Assembly (NCBI GenBank): GCA_029204225.1
Contig: CM055104.1
Coordinates: 52,384,294-52,448,293 of the forward strand
Direction of reading: 5' to 3'
Source: Diphasiastrum complanatum
Lineage: Eukaryota > Streptophyta > Lycopodiopsida > Lycopodiales > Lycopodiaceae
DNA: 64,000 nucleotides
The notes under the pieces were generated by a model. The model searched no databases and had not been told where the DNA came from. It saw only the letters and a list, made by a program, of their open reading frames with translations. Positions 1 to 11,159 of the stretch are shown here, one piece after another. Position 1 is the first letter of the stretch; the number at the start of each line of letters is the position of its first letter. The position numbers were made by a program, and so were the translations under genes.

Positions 1-716
1 TCATCGTTGTCACTAGAATCAGTCTTCGACTTTCGAGATTTCTTAGTCGATCGTCGCTTTCGTGCTAGTTTCGAGGTCTCAAAATTTTTGGCACTAGCTA
101 TTACTGCTGTTAAGGAGGTCATGTCCCCTTGTCTGCAATACCGATCAATCTTTGGTGGTAAACCAGCCAAAAACCATTTGATCTGCATATCAACGGGATA
201 TATACCGGTTAGTTATCCTATGAGTTTTAACCTTTTGTGTATATTTGCGAAGGGATTCTTTACTCTTCTTCTGAACATTGTTCAGATGTCCGAGAATTCT
301 AGATTTGTCACCGATTTCTAGAAACCGGTTCAGAAATGCATCTTTCAGCAAGTACCAGGTTCCTACATGGCCTAGTTCAACTTGACTGTACCAGATGCGC
401 GTCTGCTTTCTTAGTAGATCAGGGAAAGTAGTTTGTCTACGTCAGTACCTTCGTTATTTGTATTAGCTATTGACTCAAATTGTGAGACATAGCCATCTGC
501 ATCGTCAAAGGAAGTCCCTTTAAAATAGTCGTATTTAATTTTTGATATAGAAGTGAAACGTGCAGCAGGACCCTCCATACCAAAGCTAATTAGCAGTTCA
601 AGTAACTGGGCAGTGATTTCGTCTAGATTTCTTCGACTAGTACTCTCACTTTGTCTTCGTAAAAATTCCTCTCTAAGCTTACGATATCGTTCTAATCTGG
701 ATTCTCTATCTGACAT
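1..716 (-). pseudogene. gag: Ty3/gypsy (Tat/Athila-like) gag fragment, cut by window edge
   Basis: Capsid-region coding sequence read on the minus strand from an ATG at 716. The first 101 codons (716-411) are open and strongly charged, with RES-, RKLREEF- and EITAQLLELL-like segments. After a stop the coding character continues in another frame to the window edge. There it has a gag-type pattern: a Trp, then W-x-LLKDAFLNRF, then a segment containing LRKYTK. Gag forms the particle that packages element RNA. The neighbour upstream in reading direction is a tRNA-Asp-type primer site at 769-786, about 50 bases before the ATG, as expected for an element start. Frameshifts and stops show that it is dead. 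The rest of the element lies outside the window. The assignment to the Tat/Athila side rests mainly on the primer site. Confidence 0.7.
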
Positions 717-768
717 ACACTAGAGATGGAGATGGATTTGTCAGATTTCTTATAGCTTTCCTAAACTA

Positions 769-786
769 TCCCCAACAACGGCGCCA
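769..786 (-). promoter_or_regulatory. Primer-binding site, tRNA-Asp type
   Basis: Read on the minus strand this is TGGCGCCGTTGTTGGGGA. It is complementary to the 3' end of plant tRNA-Asp and typical of Tat/Athila gypsy elements. It lies between an LTR end near 792 (a CA on the minus strand) and the gag ATG at 716. It would prime minus-strand DNA synthesis. Confidence 0.8.
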
Positions 787-791
787 AAAAC

Positions 792-1675
792 TGGTATATG
801 TTGTACTATACCAATAGGATTAATATAGATTTTGTAGTAAATAGTGTCGCTCCCACAGAGGACAACGTTAGAAAGTTATGTATTTGGTACAATAATGGCA
901 AGTGGTTTCGAGTGTTATTCTGGTTGTCAATAGACATCAAAAAGTAACCAGTATTACTTATGGTTTGGGGAATGTAATGTTGATAATTTCAGAACAGCAA
1001 TCTAGCCTCTATCAAATCGAATGAAACACGTTCTACAGATGAGATGTTATACACTGTGGCTGATTAAGGTGTCAACAAGAGTCGAGAGTTGTTCGATGTA
1101 TTCGTGATTGTGCAGACAATTAATTAATCACGTTTGCGAACTGTTCATTTCTAGACAGAAGTCCTCAACAACTAAAGTCCAAATTAATGGTTAAAGAACA
1201 CGAATGGTTTTAGAGCATGTTAGAAACCTATGTAATGCCAATCAGGAAAACAGATTAAAGACTCAATTCTTCGGACAGGGACTGTCATCATATGTATACA
1301 TACAACTTTAATCAATGATTGTGCTAGATTGTACCAAAGATAGTCGTTATTCGAACGAAAAGAAAGTATTTGCGACAGACGAATAAGATGGTTTTAAGAC
1401 AGTTCTTTAGAGCATGCTTTACGGATACACAACAAACTACTGTAATGCACTAGAGAGTCTGTCTGATCAGAGAGTAATTCATGTAATGCGTTAGGGATTG
1501 TTAGCAGACTCAAGATCACTCACACTCAGCAGTGCGGAGAACAGAGATAAGAGAGAATAACTCACAGAACTCTATTCACTTCTTCAACCTCTTACATATG
1601 CATAAACTCTTCTCTCTCGATGCTCGAGACTGAAGTGGGAGATCAATATATGTTCTATGGGACGAACAAACACAC
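792..1675 (-). mobile_element. Tat-like LTR (outer boundary approximate)
   Basis: The LTR is inferred from the primer site directly inside its 792 end and from a second diverged copy at 60343-61195 (same orientation). The shared stretches include the segment with CACTCACACTCAG near 1515 and the stretch after GGTTGTCAATAGACATC near 925. The outer boundary is not fixed: 1675, before a purine tract read on the minus strand, is a guess. The sequence beyond it (1930-2990) is pol, so this LTR sits between pol and a primer site plus gag. Confidence 0.55.
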
Positions 1676-1929
1676 CTCTTAAACAAAAGGTGCGTTGCTC
1701 CCGCGAAAGGGTCTAGTTAATAATTAGACTGAAAATACGTTCAATTATACCATGAAAGGTATACTTAAATACGAGTTAAAGTTACTCTAGTTTAACATGT
1801 CTTTTTGTATCTAATCGTTTCATGTGGACGACCTAGTAACGGTTATCCAAGGCAATGTCTTTCCTATTAAAGGTCTTGCCCTTAATTACAAGGCAAGTAC
1901 TTAGGAGATATATTCCCGAAAAATGACTT

Positions 1930-2990
1930 AGGCCTCTTCATGATTTATATTTAACCAGCTCATATCTTCATTTTCGAGTATATCATGCCATATTTATGTT
2001 GATATTCGATTTTTAACAATAAGGTGGCATCACACCCATCGAGCAATTCGTCTTGATAGATCTGGTTTATTTACAAGATACTTAAGGGCACAATGATCAA
2101 CGTGAAAAATAAATGCATATCCCAACAAATAATGCCAAAATTTCTTAACAGTGAAAATCATGCCAAGTGCTTCCCTTTCTGTAGCCGAATAATTCGTCTA
2201 TGAGGCACTGAGTTGTTGACTCGCATTGGTCATCCTTCTGGCTCAAACAGACGCCAATAGCAAATGCAGAAACATCAACATAGCTATGAAATAAAATAGC
2301 CCAGTTGGGTGGTCTCAGAATAGGAGCACTGATCAACCGTTGCTTAAGTTCTTCGAATGCCTTTTGCTGTTCATTTGTCCACAAGTATTTCACTTGTTTC
2401 TTCAGTAGATGTGTAAGAGATGCAGCAATAGAAGCATGATTTTGAATAAATCTCCGATAATAGCCGACATGTCCTAAGAAAGCTCTTAGTTCACGTAAAT
2501 TGGTTGATATCTGGAGATTCTTTATAAGCTCGACTTTATCTTTGTCGACTTCTATTCCTCTGTTAGATATCTTGTGTCCGAGTAATATTCCTTCTTTCAT
2601 ACCGAAAAAGCACTTCTCTGGATGAAGGGATAAACAAGTATCTCGACACTGTTGCAATGTTAATTTCAGCTTCTGCAGGTGTGTCTTGATATCACTATAT
2701 ACATAGAAATCATCAATAAATATTTCCAGAAAGGTTCTTAGGAAGGTAGCAAAAATGAACATCATGATTCACTGAAAAGTAGCTGGTGCGTTACAAAGAC
2801 CAAAGGGCATTTTGTTGTAGGCATAAGTGCCCCAATCCGTAGTGAATGTGGTCTTTGAACGATCCTCCTTTCGCACTCCAACCTGATTATATCCAGAAAA
2901 TTCATCATAGAAACTGTAACGCTCTTGACCAGCAACTAGATCTAAGATGGAATCAGTGAAGGGCAAAGGATGATGGTCCTTCCGACTCAT
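1930..2990 (-). pseudogene. pol: Ty3/gypsy reverse transcriptase-RNase H fragment
   Basis: Part of a gypsy polyprotein that copied element RNA into DNA. Reading the minus strand from 2990: a palm segment with FSGYNQV, then KTTFTTDWGTYAYN and MPFGLCNAPATFQ; a stop at about 2766; then the catalytic FIDDF, LSLHPEKCFFGM, LLGHKIS and LRAFLGHVGYYRRFI; then the RT-RNase H connection (EELKQRLISAPIL) and the RNase H start. A frame-shifted RNase H tail with YLVNKPDLSRRIARW continues from 2140 to about 1990. The catalytic Asp pair is present, but stops and frameshifts make it non-functional. Integrase is missing, and the LTR at 792-1675 follows directly. The N-terminal RT fingers and protease are also absent. 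Confidence 0.85.
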
Positions 2991-4112
2991 GTGTGAAGCT
3001 CATGTCACTATTGTTTCAGGTAAGGTAATGATTGGTTATTCTTTTGCGACCGAAGCTTTGTTTTTTATGGAAGGATCTGTATCTAGTTTTATGATGGGAA
3101 TTATGTGAAAGGTGGAGAGTTGTAATTGGTTGTGAATCATGGTAATGACAAAGAATCCATAAATTGAACAAGCGTACTCTTTTGTTATACTTTCACAATT
3201 TGTTTTTATTACAATATGGTAGAGCAAACATACCAAGGCGTGTTCGAAGACATCGATGGTAGCCGAGCGACCCTACAATTGAGGAGAAGTTTGGCGAACC
3301 GGTGAACTTCTAGGAACTAGCATCAATGCAGTGTTATCGATTCTTATTAGAGTGCTCATATTGTTTGGCTTACTTTTTGCAGTGAGCAGTTGGTTAGAAA
3401 TACTCGACTAAATTGAAAAGTCGTGTTGTGATGTGAATGTACATCATTTTTGGATATTGGAATATGATGAATGGAATATTTTGTTGATATTCAATTTTAT
3501 ATGTATATTGTTGTTGGCTCAAAATACTTTGCATAGTTGGGAATGTTTTTCAAAAAAAAAAAAAAAAGAGAAAAGAGAAGGGGACAAAATTTGTGTGCTA
3601 AAGAAAGAGGAAAATAAAATAATACTGAAGGAAAATAACAGTAGGAAATTACTAGAAATGGTTAAGTGTCATTGTATGTGTGTTGATGATTTAATTTCAG
3701 AGGTTGGGGAAATTTTAATATTTGGAATGATAATATCATTGTGAGTAAGAGGGTCTATTGCTGTGTTGCGGGTAGGACGACGAGGTATGTGGGTCGTTGC
3801 ATGAATAATGAGTAAGGAATAGATTCGGTCATATGATGGTGAGGGGGGACGAAGCGATGCTATTACCACGATCATTAAAGGTTGTATTAAAGAAAAGTTG
3901 AGCTAACGAGTACTAATATTAAGTAGTAATTAAGAACTCAGTGGAATACATGTTCCTTTTTGCGGTGTTGGAAGTGAAGTTGTAGTGGCTAGCAGTAGTA
4001 GGATTCATTAAAAAGGGAACTTTCTATTCAGAATGCACTTTGCAACCGATCGTGAATTTTTATCCTTGGGCAATTAGGCCATCAAGCTTTCGTGTTCGAC
4101 TGACGATCTTGC
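2991..4112. other. Unassigned stretch with A-rich tract
   Basis: No gene or element recognised. There is an A run near 3550-3565 followed by a purine-rich stretch. Short open frames on both strands show no family signature. It may be decayed internal sequence of the gypsy element whose RT lies to its left. Confidence 0.4.
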
Positions 4113-4850
4113 TTGTTACGATCCTCACTAACAAAGATTGCTATGCCTATGCTAGGGAAGCATTCGTGGTTCATACGACGATCTGAGATAAGGGTTAGCC
4201 TTATCAAACATCATTTGGTTGAGTTAGAGCTCGACCATTTGATGCATTTTCATCCAAATAAAGTGGTGGATAATGCAGCAACAGAGTTCATCGCTATTTT
4301 TGGAAAAGACGTAGAGGGCAAAAATGTCACGAGGGTGAGGAACATTAATATGGAGATTACGGAAGCGACATATAGTGCTGTGTTGGAGCTTCCCTTTGAT
4401 TTTGATATACTTGTTGTGCCGTCAGTGCAAGTGGTTGAATTATTTTTTTTTCCAAAAAATGCCTTTCAAAAGAACAAGGAGACAAGTTGAGCTTGTGTCA
4501 ACCATCCACACTAGGAATACTTTATCATTGGATGAATCAATTGACCTTTGGGAAGCACACAGAGCATTATATTTTTGTGAAATCTTTCAGCAATAAGAAA
4601 TATAGAGAGTGGGGAGCGCATATTAGCAGAACCAGATTGACAGGTTTGACGTGTTAACTAATCAGGAGTCAGGACTACTTCAACAGAGTCCCCTACACAA
4701 AGTTACAATTACTCAGAGACAGTTCAGAGCATGCGGTTTTGATCCGCAATTCCTTTCTGCTCATTTTCATTCTGATTTGTTTCTTTTACTGAATCAATAT
4801 ATCCTTTACTGCATTCAGCATCATGTCAGTATGAATGCTTCTCTGTAATG
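4113..4850 (+). pseudogene. Possible plant-transposon-associated ORF, degraded
   Basis: An open frame of 125 codons (4113-4490) has HFHPNKVVDNAATEF, then a Val-Arg-Asn-Ile segment, then an ITEATYSAVLELP stretch. This pattern resembles the putative plant transposon protein domain carried by some Tat/Athila elements, but the match is weak. The frame then breaks, and further open pieces follow to 4848 (for example around VELVSTIHTRNTLSLDES). No catalytic motif is visible. It could equally be a decayed unrelated ORF. Confidence 0.3.
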
Positions 4851-4854
4851 CTTT

Positions 4855-5055
4855 TGTGACTGATAATCTTTTATTATTTGTTTGATAGTTCAATGCTTTT
4901 AATGTTTGGCTACGTAATCACTATAGTACTAATGATTTCAAAGTTAGTTACTATAAGATCGCACATGATTTCTATCACTACTGTTTTGTTCAAAATTGAT
5001 AAGGCGTAGTCATGCATAGAGAAAGAGAAAGATAGTTTATTCCACTACGCACAAT
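4855..5055 (+). mobile_element. LTR fragment of the TGTTGGA copia family
   Basis: It matches the 3' third of the LTRs at 49502-50729 and 6136-7371. Shared stretches include AATGTTTGGCTACGTAATC and TGATTTCTATCACTA, then GCGTAGTCATGCAT. It is truncated on both sides and more diverged than the other two copies. A piece of copia integrase follows at 5068. Confidence 0.65.
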
Positions 5056-5067
5056 AAGTTTTTATTC

Positions 5068-5450
5068 TTGTCCTTCAAATTATTTTTATTCGATTCTATC
5101 TTTCACACACCTCTTTCCAACAACACTTGCTATGTGCATGAACCTTTGGAGACAAGGACAAAGGAGGATCCATCATCAAAAAAGGGGATCATGCTCGGGT
5201 ATGGCAACTCAAGCAAGGGATACAAGGTATATCTTCTATCCTTGGATAAGTTTGTGGTATCTAGAGATGTAATCTTTGATGAATACACGATGCACAAGCT
5301 TAACCATCTCAACAATCAAGAGGATAGTGGCTGAGAATCAAGATGATCTTGATTTTGTGGAGGAGCCTAATGAGGAGCCTGAACCAAGTCAACCTATTAC
5401 ACCTAGAAGATCAATAAGAATAAGGATGAAGCCAACTCTTTTCTTGTGTG
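5068..5450 (+). pseudogene. pol: Copia integrase C-terminus and integrase-RT linker
   Basis: The reading frame contains KKGIMLGYGNSSKGYKVY followed by KFVVSRDVIFDE, the classical end of the copia integrase region. An acidic linker with EEPNEEPEPSQP follows, then the basic RRSIRIR motif that precedes RT. The frame shifts once, near 5320. RT itself is absent and the similarity stops near 5450. Catalytic integrase residues lie upstream and are missing, so this is a dead scrap about 130 codons long. Confidence 0.8.
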
Positions 5451-5718
5451 CATTTCTTGAAGGATATTTTTTTATCTCAAATTTTTTCTCTTTGCTTAAT
5501 TCTAGACCGAGCCTCCTCCACCTTCATTTTCGACAAAAAACCCCTCAGTTCTTCCTTTCCTATTTACCAAGCTCCACCCTTACCCACTAACCAATACCTT
5601 ACTTAAAAAAAAAAAAAAAAACCCCTACTTCCCACTAACCAAATCGTACACCACCCAACTAACTAGTACACTAAAAAAAAAAAAACACAGCAAAAACACA
5701 AAAACAAGATCTTCCCAA
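5451..5718. other. Leader-like sequence with A runs
   Basis: Pyrimidine-rich DNA with two A runs (about 5605-5621 and 5673-5685), each preceded by a related CCCACTAACCAA segment. It lies directly before the gag ATG at 5719, so it may be the leader of that gypsy element. No primer site was recognised. Confidence 0.35.
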
Positions 5719-6135
5719 ATGGAACAACCGTATGATCCTAGTACCATCGAGGAATATCCACACGATATGGTGTCCCCAAGATCTAAAGAAATCAGACGCC
5801 ATAGGTCTTCTCGTATGAAATCACATGTACATGAGCCATCTACAAACCCATTCGACAGCCGCGAACCTGATAGAGTCAAGTCTTCACGAGTCCGAGCTCA
5901 TTTTTTTGGTGTTGAACCCTCACAGGACAGAACACAACTTAATGACGCTTTTGCTACCACGGTGCTCATATCGAGAAATGAACGCCAAAATCGTATCTAC
6001 CCAAGTTTGACGATAATTCGAATCTTCAACGATTTTTGCAAATCTTTGAGAATGTGTGCGACGTGTATGGCGAAACATCTAACGACGCTATGGTCCAATT
6101 GTTTTCTATGACCATGATCGCTAAAAGCACGTGAT
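5719..6135 (+). pseudogene. gag: Gypsy-type gag, 5' half, interrupted by a copia LTR
   Basis: The frame starts at ATG 5719 with acidic and basic stretches (SPRSKEIRRHRSSR). It shifts frame near 6000 into a gag core: PKFDDNSNLQRFLQIFENV, then GETSNDAMVQLFSMTM. The pattern LF-x-MT followed by K-A-R-D is where gag proteins of this class continue with a Trp. The reading stops at 6135, exactly where a copia LTR (TGTTGGAG) begins. The missing continuation (FFNLDRDDKIDW) is found on the minus strand at 49501, also directly against an LTR of the same copia family. Frameshifts show that it is inactive. Confidence 0.65.
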
Positions 6136-7371
6136 TGTTGGAGAAAGAAGGTGTGTGAGTGTGAGAAACTAAAATAACTCAAAAAGAAACGAACACGAAA
6201 AGAAACGAACTCGAAACTCGAATGAGAAACGAACTCGAACAAAAAGTGTTCGTGCGTAGCGGAATGAGCTATATTACTCTTTTCCTAAGCATGACTACGC
6301 CTATCAGAAACGAACAAAACATTAGTGATAGAAATCACGATTGATCTGATTACGTAGCCAAACATTAAGCAACAAAATATCAGAAGGATAATTTGTCACG
6401 AACAGCTAGACAAATTATTAGTCGTGAATGATTCGCGAAGAGCTAGACTGAGCTTGACTGATAATCCGTCACGAATTAGTCACGAAAGGCAAGACTAAAT
6501 ATTAGTCGCGAACAGCTAGACTAATAATAATTCGCTAAGAACAGATTACTAGATTGAGCAATAAGAGAGTCACACAGAATGTAGAAAAGCATAGCAATAT
6601 TGACACAAATCTGAACGTAGAACAAAACAGAGCTGTTATCAGATTAAGTATAGCAAAATATACAGGTCAATAATGCTGTTGAGCACAAGATAATAGCGGA
6701 CAAAACTGCGTGCTCTACAAAGATAATCCAATCTGTGAAAGAAATGAACCTATTACTGACAATACAAAGAATTGATGTGCGAGAGCATCTACTTCGTCTA
6801 TCTCTGATAAGCTTCTGATGCTATTATTTTCACACATGTTGTTATCTCACATGTATAGAATACGCAAATGGTATTCAATATATATACACAATTTTACAAG
6901 TGTGCAGATGAAGAAAGTACAAAGTGGATGTGCTATCTGTAGGAGATCGTGGGTGGCTGTTGTCGTTGTCAAATTTGTTTGTACAATTGCATGGGATGAG
7001 CGTGAAAAGGCCGCGACGTCAGCCTTTGCTGAAATGAACGTTGGTGAAGATGCGAAAAATGTGACACTTTGACAAATGCCTTAAGATTTGATCTATAGGG
7101 TGCCTTCGCTTTTCTGTAAGGGCATCTTCGACATTTTGTAAGGCAGTGTCGGTCTTTTTTGCCTATCACCAATCATGTGTAAAAATACAGTGTCGCATTT
7201 TTTGCCTTTTTTGCCTATGGAAATTTTTGTATTTATGCAGACAGTCGCGTTTTTCGCCTGTCTTATTTTACATGTAAATATGTTGACTGTGCGACAACAT
7301 GAGTAAAAATGCAACATGAATGGAGGCAGATTAAAATAGGATTTAGGAGAGTAGAGGAGATAAATCCAACA
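6136..7371 (-). mobile_element. 3' LTR of a copia element (TGTTGGA...TCCAACA), 1236 bp
   Basis: The ends form a perfect 7-bp inverted repeat, TGTTGGA/TCCAACA. A purine tract (minus strand AAGGGGGGG, 7372-7380) touches the 7371 end, which marks this as the 3' LTR of a minus-strand element. It is closely similar over its whole length to 49502-50729 in the other orientation. The host bases before 6136 are GTGAT. Confidence 0.88.
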
Positions 7372-9240
7372 CCCCCCCTTAATCTAGATCCGTGAATGCC
7401 TTGATCTTCAGACTAAGCAATGCACAAAATTTGTTGTGTGCATTACCACTTAATGCCTTCTTGAATATATATCTGCAACCATGTCCTGCATTCTGCAGTA
7501 CGTTAAGCTCACTTCTTTGTTGAGAACCTTGCCCCTGATGTAGTGATATCTGATTTCAATGTGCTTACTCCTAGAGTGAAATCTAGGGTTGGCCGATAAG
7601 GCAATAGCACTCTGATTATCACAGAATAAAAATGTGGAGTTGTACTGATACAAATTAATGTCTGACAGTAAATGTTACAACCAAAACGCTTCCTTAATAG
7701 ATTGAGAAGCAACAATGTACTCTACTTCTGTAGAAGAAAGAGCGATAGAGGTTTGCTTACGATTGTTCCATGAGATAGGACCGCCGTTGAAGAAAAATGT
7801 AAATCCAGATGTGCACTTACGATTGTCTACATCTCCTCCCTAGCTGGCGTCAAAGTATCCACTGAGCTGATGAAGATTGTCGTTGCTGACCTCTCCATAA
7901 CAAATGCACTGGCCCGTCTATGGTAGTTCGAATATACCTCATGACTCTTATGAGAGCCTTGTAATGGGTAATGCCATGATTAGCCATATAGTGGCTGAGT
8001 GAGCTTACTGCAAAAGATATATCAGACATACATGAGAGATCCAAGTATCGATCGATAAGGATATTCTCTCATCTGTTTCTCTTCCTGCTTGGTTTGGAGA
8101 CATTGGTCCTTTGACAAATGCAGGCTTGGATCCATCGGTGAGTGAGCTAAATTACAATTCATTAGATTGTATCTGTTAAGAACATTGTGAAGATACTTTT
8201 GTTGAGTGATATAAATCAGTCGTCTCGATCTGTCTTTGTGGATCTGAATGCCTAGACAGAAGTGAGCTTCGCCTAGATCAGCTATGTCGAACTCTGAAAA
8301 CAGCATCTGCTTAGAATCCTTGACCAAATTGGTATTGTTGCCGAAAAACAACGTATCATCCACATATAAGGTGATGATAATGAAGGATTGCTGCATTGAC
8401 TTGGAATAGACGTTGCAATCAGCAGTGTTTGGTTGGAAATCTTGTTCAATGAGGAATGTGTTGATCCTCTGAAACCAAGCTCTGGCAGACTATTTCAAGC
8501 CGTAAAGTGCCTTATGGAGTTTACAGACATGATTCTTCATACCTTCCAGAACGTATCCTTCGGGCTGGATCATCTAGATGTCTTCTTGTATAACTCCATT
8601 CAGATAAGTTGTTTGTACATCAAGTTGATGTACTTCAAGGTCGGCAGCTGCAGCGTAAGACAAGAGAGCTCGGATCGACAAATGTTTGACTACTGGACTG
8701 AAAGTCTCGCTGTAGTCGACATTGGAGATCTGAGTGAATCCTCGTGCTACCAGTCTTGCCTTCCTACGATCAATTGCTCCATTGGCATTGTATTTGATCT
8801 TAAAGATCCATTTGCAATCAATGATATTGCAGCCAATAGGAGCTTCGACTAGTGACCATGTCTGGTTCTTGATCAGAGAGGAATACTCTCTGTCCATAGC
8901 TTCTCTCCAGAGATCAGAGTCTGATTGGCTGAGTGCCTCTTCGACTGTCGTCAATTCCTGTATCAAGAGACATGCAGACTCAGGAGTATACATTGTGGGC
9001 TGTGTGCACACTCGGCTTGATTTTTAGGGAGAATTTGACTGATGAACTACTCCTGGGACTTGTTGTTGGGTAGCAGCAACATCTTCGTCTGATTCGCTGT
9101 CAAAAAGTGGGTCGACAATGATGACTCTTGGGTACAAGATAGTAGCCTAAGAAAAAAACTTTCCTAGCTCTTTTTAAAGACAAAACTCGAATTGGGAGCG
9201 AAGTATTTCATGTCCATAACTAGTCTAATATCAGATTAAG
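7372..9240 (-). pseudogene. pol: Copia pol 3' half: linker, RT, RNase H
   Basis: Read from 9240 downward. First a decayed integrase-RT linker with FDSESDEDVAATQQQ. Then RT (9011-8574) with WREAMDREYSSL, NQTWSLVEAP, IDCKWIFKIKYNANG and ARLVARGFTQ. An out-of-frame section carries the KALYGLK motif. Then 8396-8022 has the intact catalytic LYVDD, LGIQIHKD and the YRSILGSLMYV region. RNase H pieces (7850-8044, 7450-7653) include CDNQSAIALSANP and SRSKHIEIRYHYI. Stops and frameshifts occur between the pieces. It is followed directly by a polypurine tract and the 3' LTR. Gag, protease and most of integrase are missing: similarity ends near 9240, shortly before the younger element at 9355. Confidence 0.88.
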
Positions 9241-9349
9241 GTCAATAGGCCTATCTCGACCCGTAGATTGGGGCCCTCATGGTATTAAATCCATGATAGT
9301 TAATGGTTAGAGGCCTAAAAATCAATATGGTGGATTGGTATGGAGGAGG

Positions 9350-9354
9350 TGCCT
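9350..9354. repeat. Target-site duplication TGCCT, left copy
   Basis: TGCCT directly precedes the LTR at 9355, and the same five bases directly follow the other LTR at 14131-14135. This fixes the borders of the element between them. Confidence 0.9.
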
Positions 9355-10570
9355 TGTAGCGCAGGCATCCCAAAGGGAGCCGGGAACCACGACTTAGCTT
9401 CCCCGCCTTCAACTCTTGCCATCCAAACCCACTTGACATACAAGCAGCCAACTCACCAACAACGGTCAGACTTAACCAACTTGAAGTTCCGAAAACCAAC
9501 ATTGAGATCCAACCTGGCGCCATGCCAGATCGGGGGTCCCGATGTGGGTGACTTTTCTCCAAGCAAGCCGCCCGACATACATCAAACTTAACCAACTCGA
9601 AGTTTCGTTACAAACGAGTAACATCCATTCCAAGCAAGCGGTCTGACTTACATCAGACTTAACCAACTGAAAGCTTCGTCATGAGCGCTGGAAGCCAACC
9701 TGGCGCCACGCCAGACTGGACAGCCATAAACAGGTAACTTCCACCCAAGCAAGCCATCCAACTCAGCCGACAGGTTAGAGCCCGTTCCCCAAGAGCTTAA
9801 CCCATTCACGTTCATGCAAGGAACACTCAGAACCACAAGCCGCGACAGATATGGAAACAACCAGTTCCTGGACCAAATGGTCCCGACAGCATACCGCTGG
9901 CGCCACGGACCAGATGGTCCCAACTGCATACCGCTGGCGTCCCGGGATACGACCTCAGCTATGTGCCAACTTAAAAATTTGGAAGCGGCCTTACAACTGG
10001 CGCTTTTACCGAACACTGAAACCCAGAAGGTAATCAGAGCCAGTTTGAGAAAACTCCCACTTTATTGATAAATCTGAGAAGGTTACATTTCAAGTGTGTG
10101 ACCGACCCTAGTCTCCGGGGCGCTAGCATGCCAAGGCGAGAGTCATGACAACATTCTAGCAAGGGAGGCTGAGACTTGGTTGGAGCTCGCCCTGAGTCGC
10201 AACCCGCACTCCCCTATAGTATTGGTGTGATTTGGCACCCCCCCTCATACCAAGCACTCTACCCAAGCTGGTAAAGCACGTTTTTCTCTCTCTAAGATTT
10301 TCTCTTTCTAGAAAGTCATTTGCTCTCTCTAGATTTTATTGATCCCCAGGCTTCCTTTAATCATGCCTAGATCGTGTGAGGTGATTGCACATCGATCTGA
10401 GCTCTCTGGACTCCGCTAGAACCGATCAAAGATTTTCAGCCATAGGAACTTGGCGCCGGCTGGATTCTGGTCACAGTGGCGCCGGGAGCAGCAGGGGCGC
10501 TGCTGGAGCCGGGGACATAGCTGGCGCTGATGGCGCCGGAAGTAAAGCTTGTAAAGGTAGCTTTACAACA
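9355..10570 (-). repeat. 3' LTR of the non-autonomous element
   Basis: 1216 bp, ends TG...CA. It contains a 37-bp tandem pair (9871-9907 and 9908-9944), three spaced copies of a CTTAACCAACT-containing segment (near 9470, 9585 and 9657), and several TGGCGCC or GGCGCC sites concentrated at 10450-10545. These GC-rich palindromic sites are absent from the other LTR families here. Partner LTR at 12916-14130. Confidence 0.9.
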
Positions 10571-10585
10571 TCCACCCCACCTTTA
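10571..10585 (-). promoter_or_regulatory. Polypurine tract of the non-autonomous element
   Basis: The minus strand reads ATAAAGGTGGGGTGGA immediately before the 3' LTR start TGTTG. This is the expected position for the plus-strand DNA primer, and it sets the orientation of the element. Confidence 0.7.
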
Positions 10586-10697
10586 TGAAATCTGATGTCC
10601 TCATTAGATGTCAGATTAAAGTAAAGGTGTCTCCCAATTAAAATAACTATACATTTAAGCTACTTGGCACAGTACTCAATTTACTGGCCACTTTTTA

Positions 10698-11159
10698 TTA
10701 ACATTGAAGCTGGCACACCACAAGTCGGAGGCTCAGCTCTTTGTACTGAAAAATTACATAACTTGAAAATATATCTTTGTCTGGGAAAAGCGTAGATTTG
10801 ATATCTCTTTCGTAAAACTCGAGAACCTTATTAACTGGTGACAGAGGCCTTTCTTTGAAATGTTCGCCCCTGTCGCTTCTTCTAACTTTCGACTTTGGAA
10901 CTCCTTTGAGCTCCTGATTTGTCCTTGATGCACTTTGTGTTGAGCTCCCTGAGCTCCAGATTTGTTCAGTTCCGCACACAGGTATCAAGGCTCCCTGAGC
11001 CGAAGGATTTATCGTTTGATTGTCCACTTTATGGTCCACTTCGTGCCTTGTTGCTTCTGCACCTTGATTTCTCTCCTTGTCCCAGCCTGATCTTGATACT
11101 TTTCCATCTTGGCTCTTTGAGGTAGGCAAAGATTGAGTACTCCGCAATGCACCTCTCAC
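10698..11159 (-). CDS. Hypothetical ORF inside the non-autonomous element
   Basis: An open frame of 153 codons from ATG 11159. The product would be hydrophilic, rich in Ser, Lys and Arg (SKSQDGKVSRSGWDKERNQG), with no motif I recognise as gag, protease, integrase or RT. Its C-terminal third (PVNKVLEFYERDIKSTLFPD) looks more protein-like than the rest. Earlier minus-strand pieces at 11220-11029 and 12087-11749 are open but equally anonymous. It may be a decayed gag or chance. The first part lies close to an internal duplication (11150-11550). Confidence 0.2.
   Translation of the reverse strand: MRGALRSTQSLPTSKSQDGKVSRSGWDKERNQGAEATRHEVDHKVDNQTINPSAQGALIPVCGTEQIWSSGSSTQSASRTNQELKGVPKSKVRRSDRGEHFKERPLSPVNKVLEFYERDIKSTLFPDKDIFSSYVIFQYKELSLRLVVCQLQC

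Noticed and set aside
9340-9591. Open frames in the LTRs at 9250-10070 and repeated at 12731-13577
   Set aside because: They fall inside LTR sequence in several frames on both strands and are not preserved between the two LTR copies.
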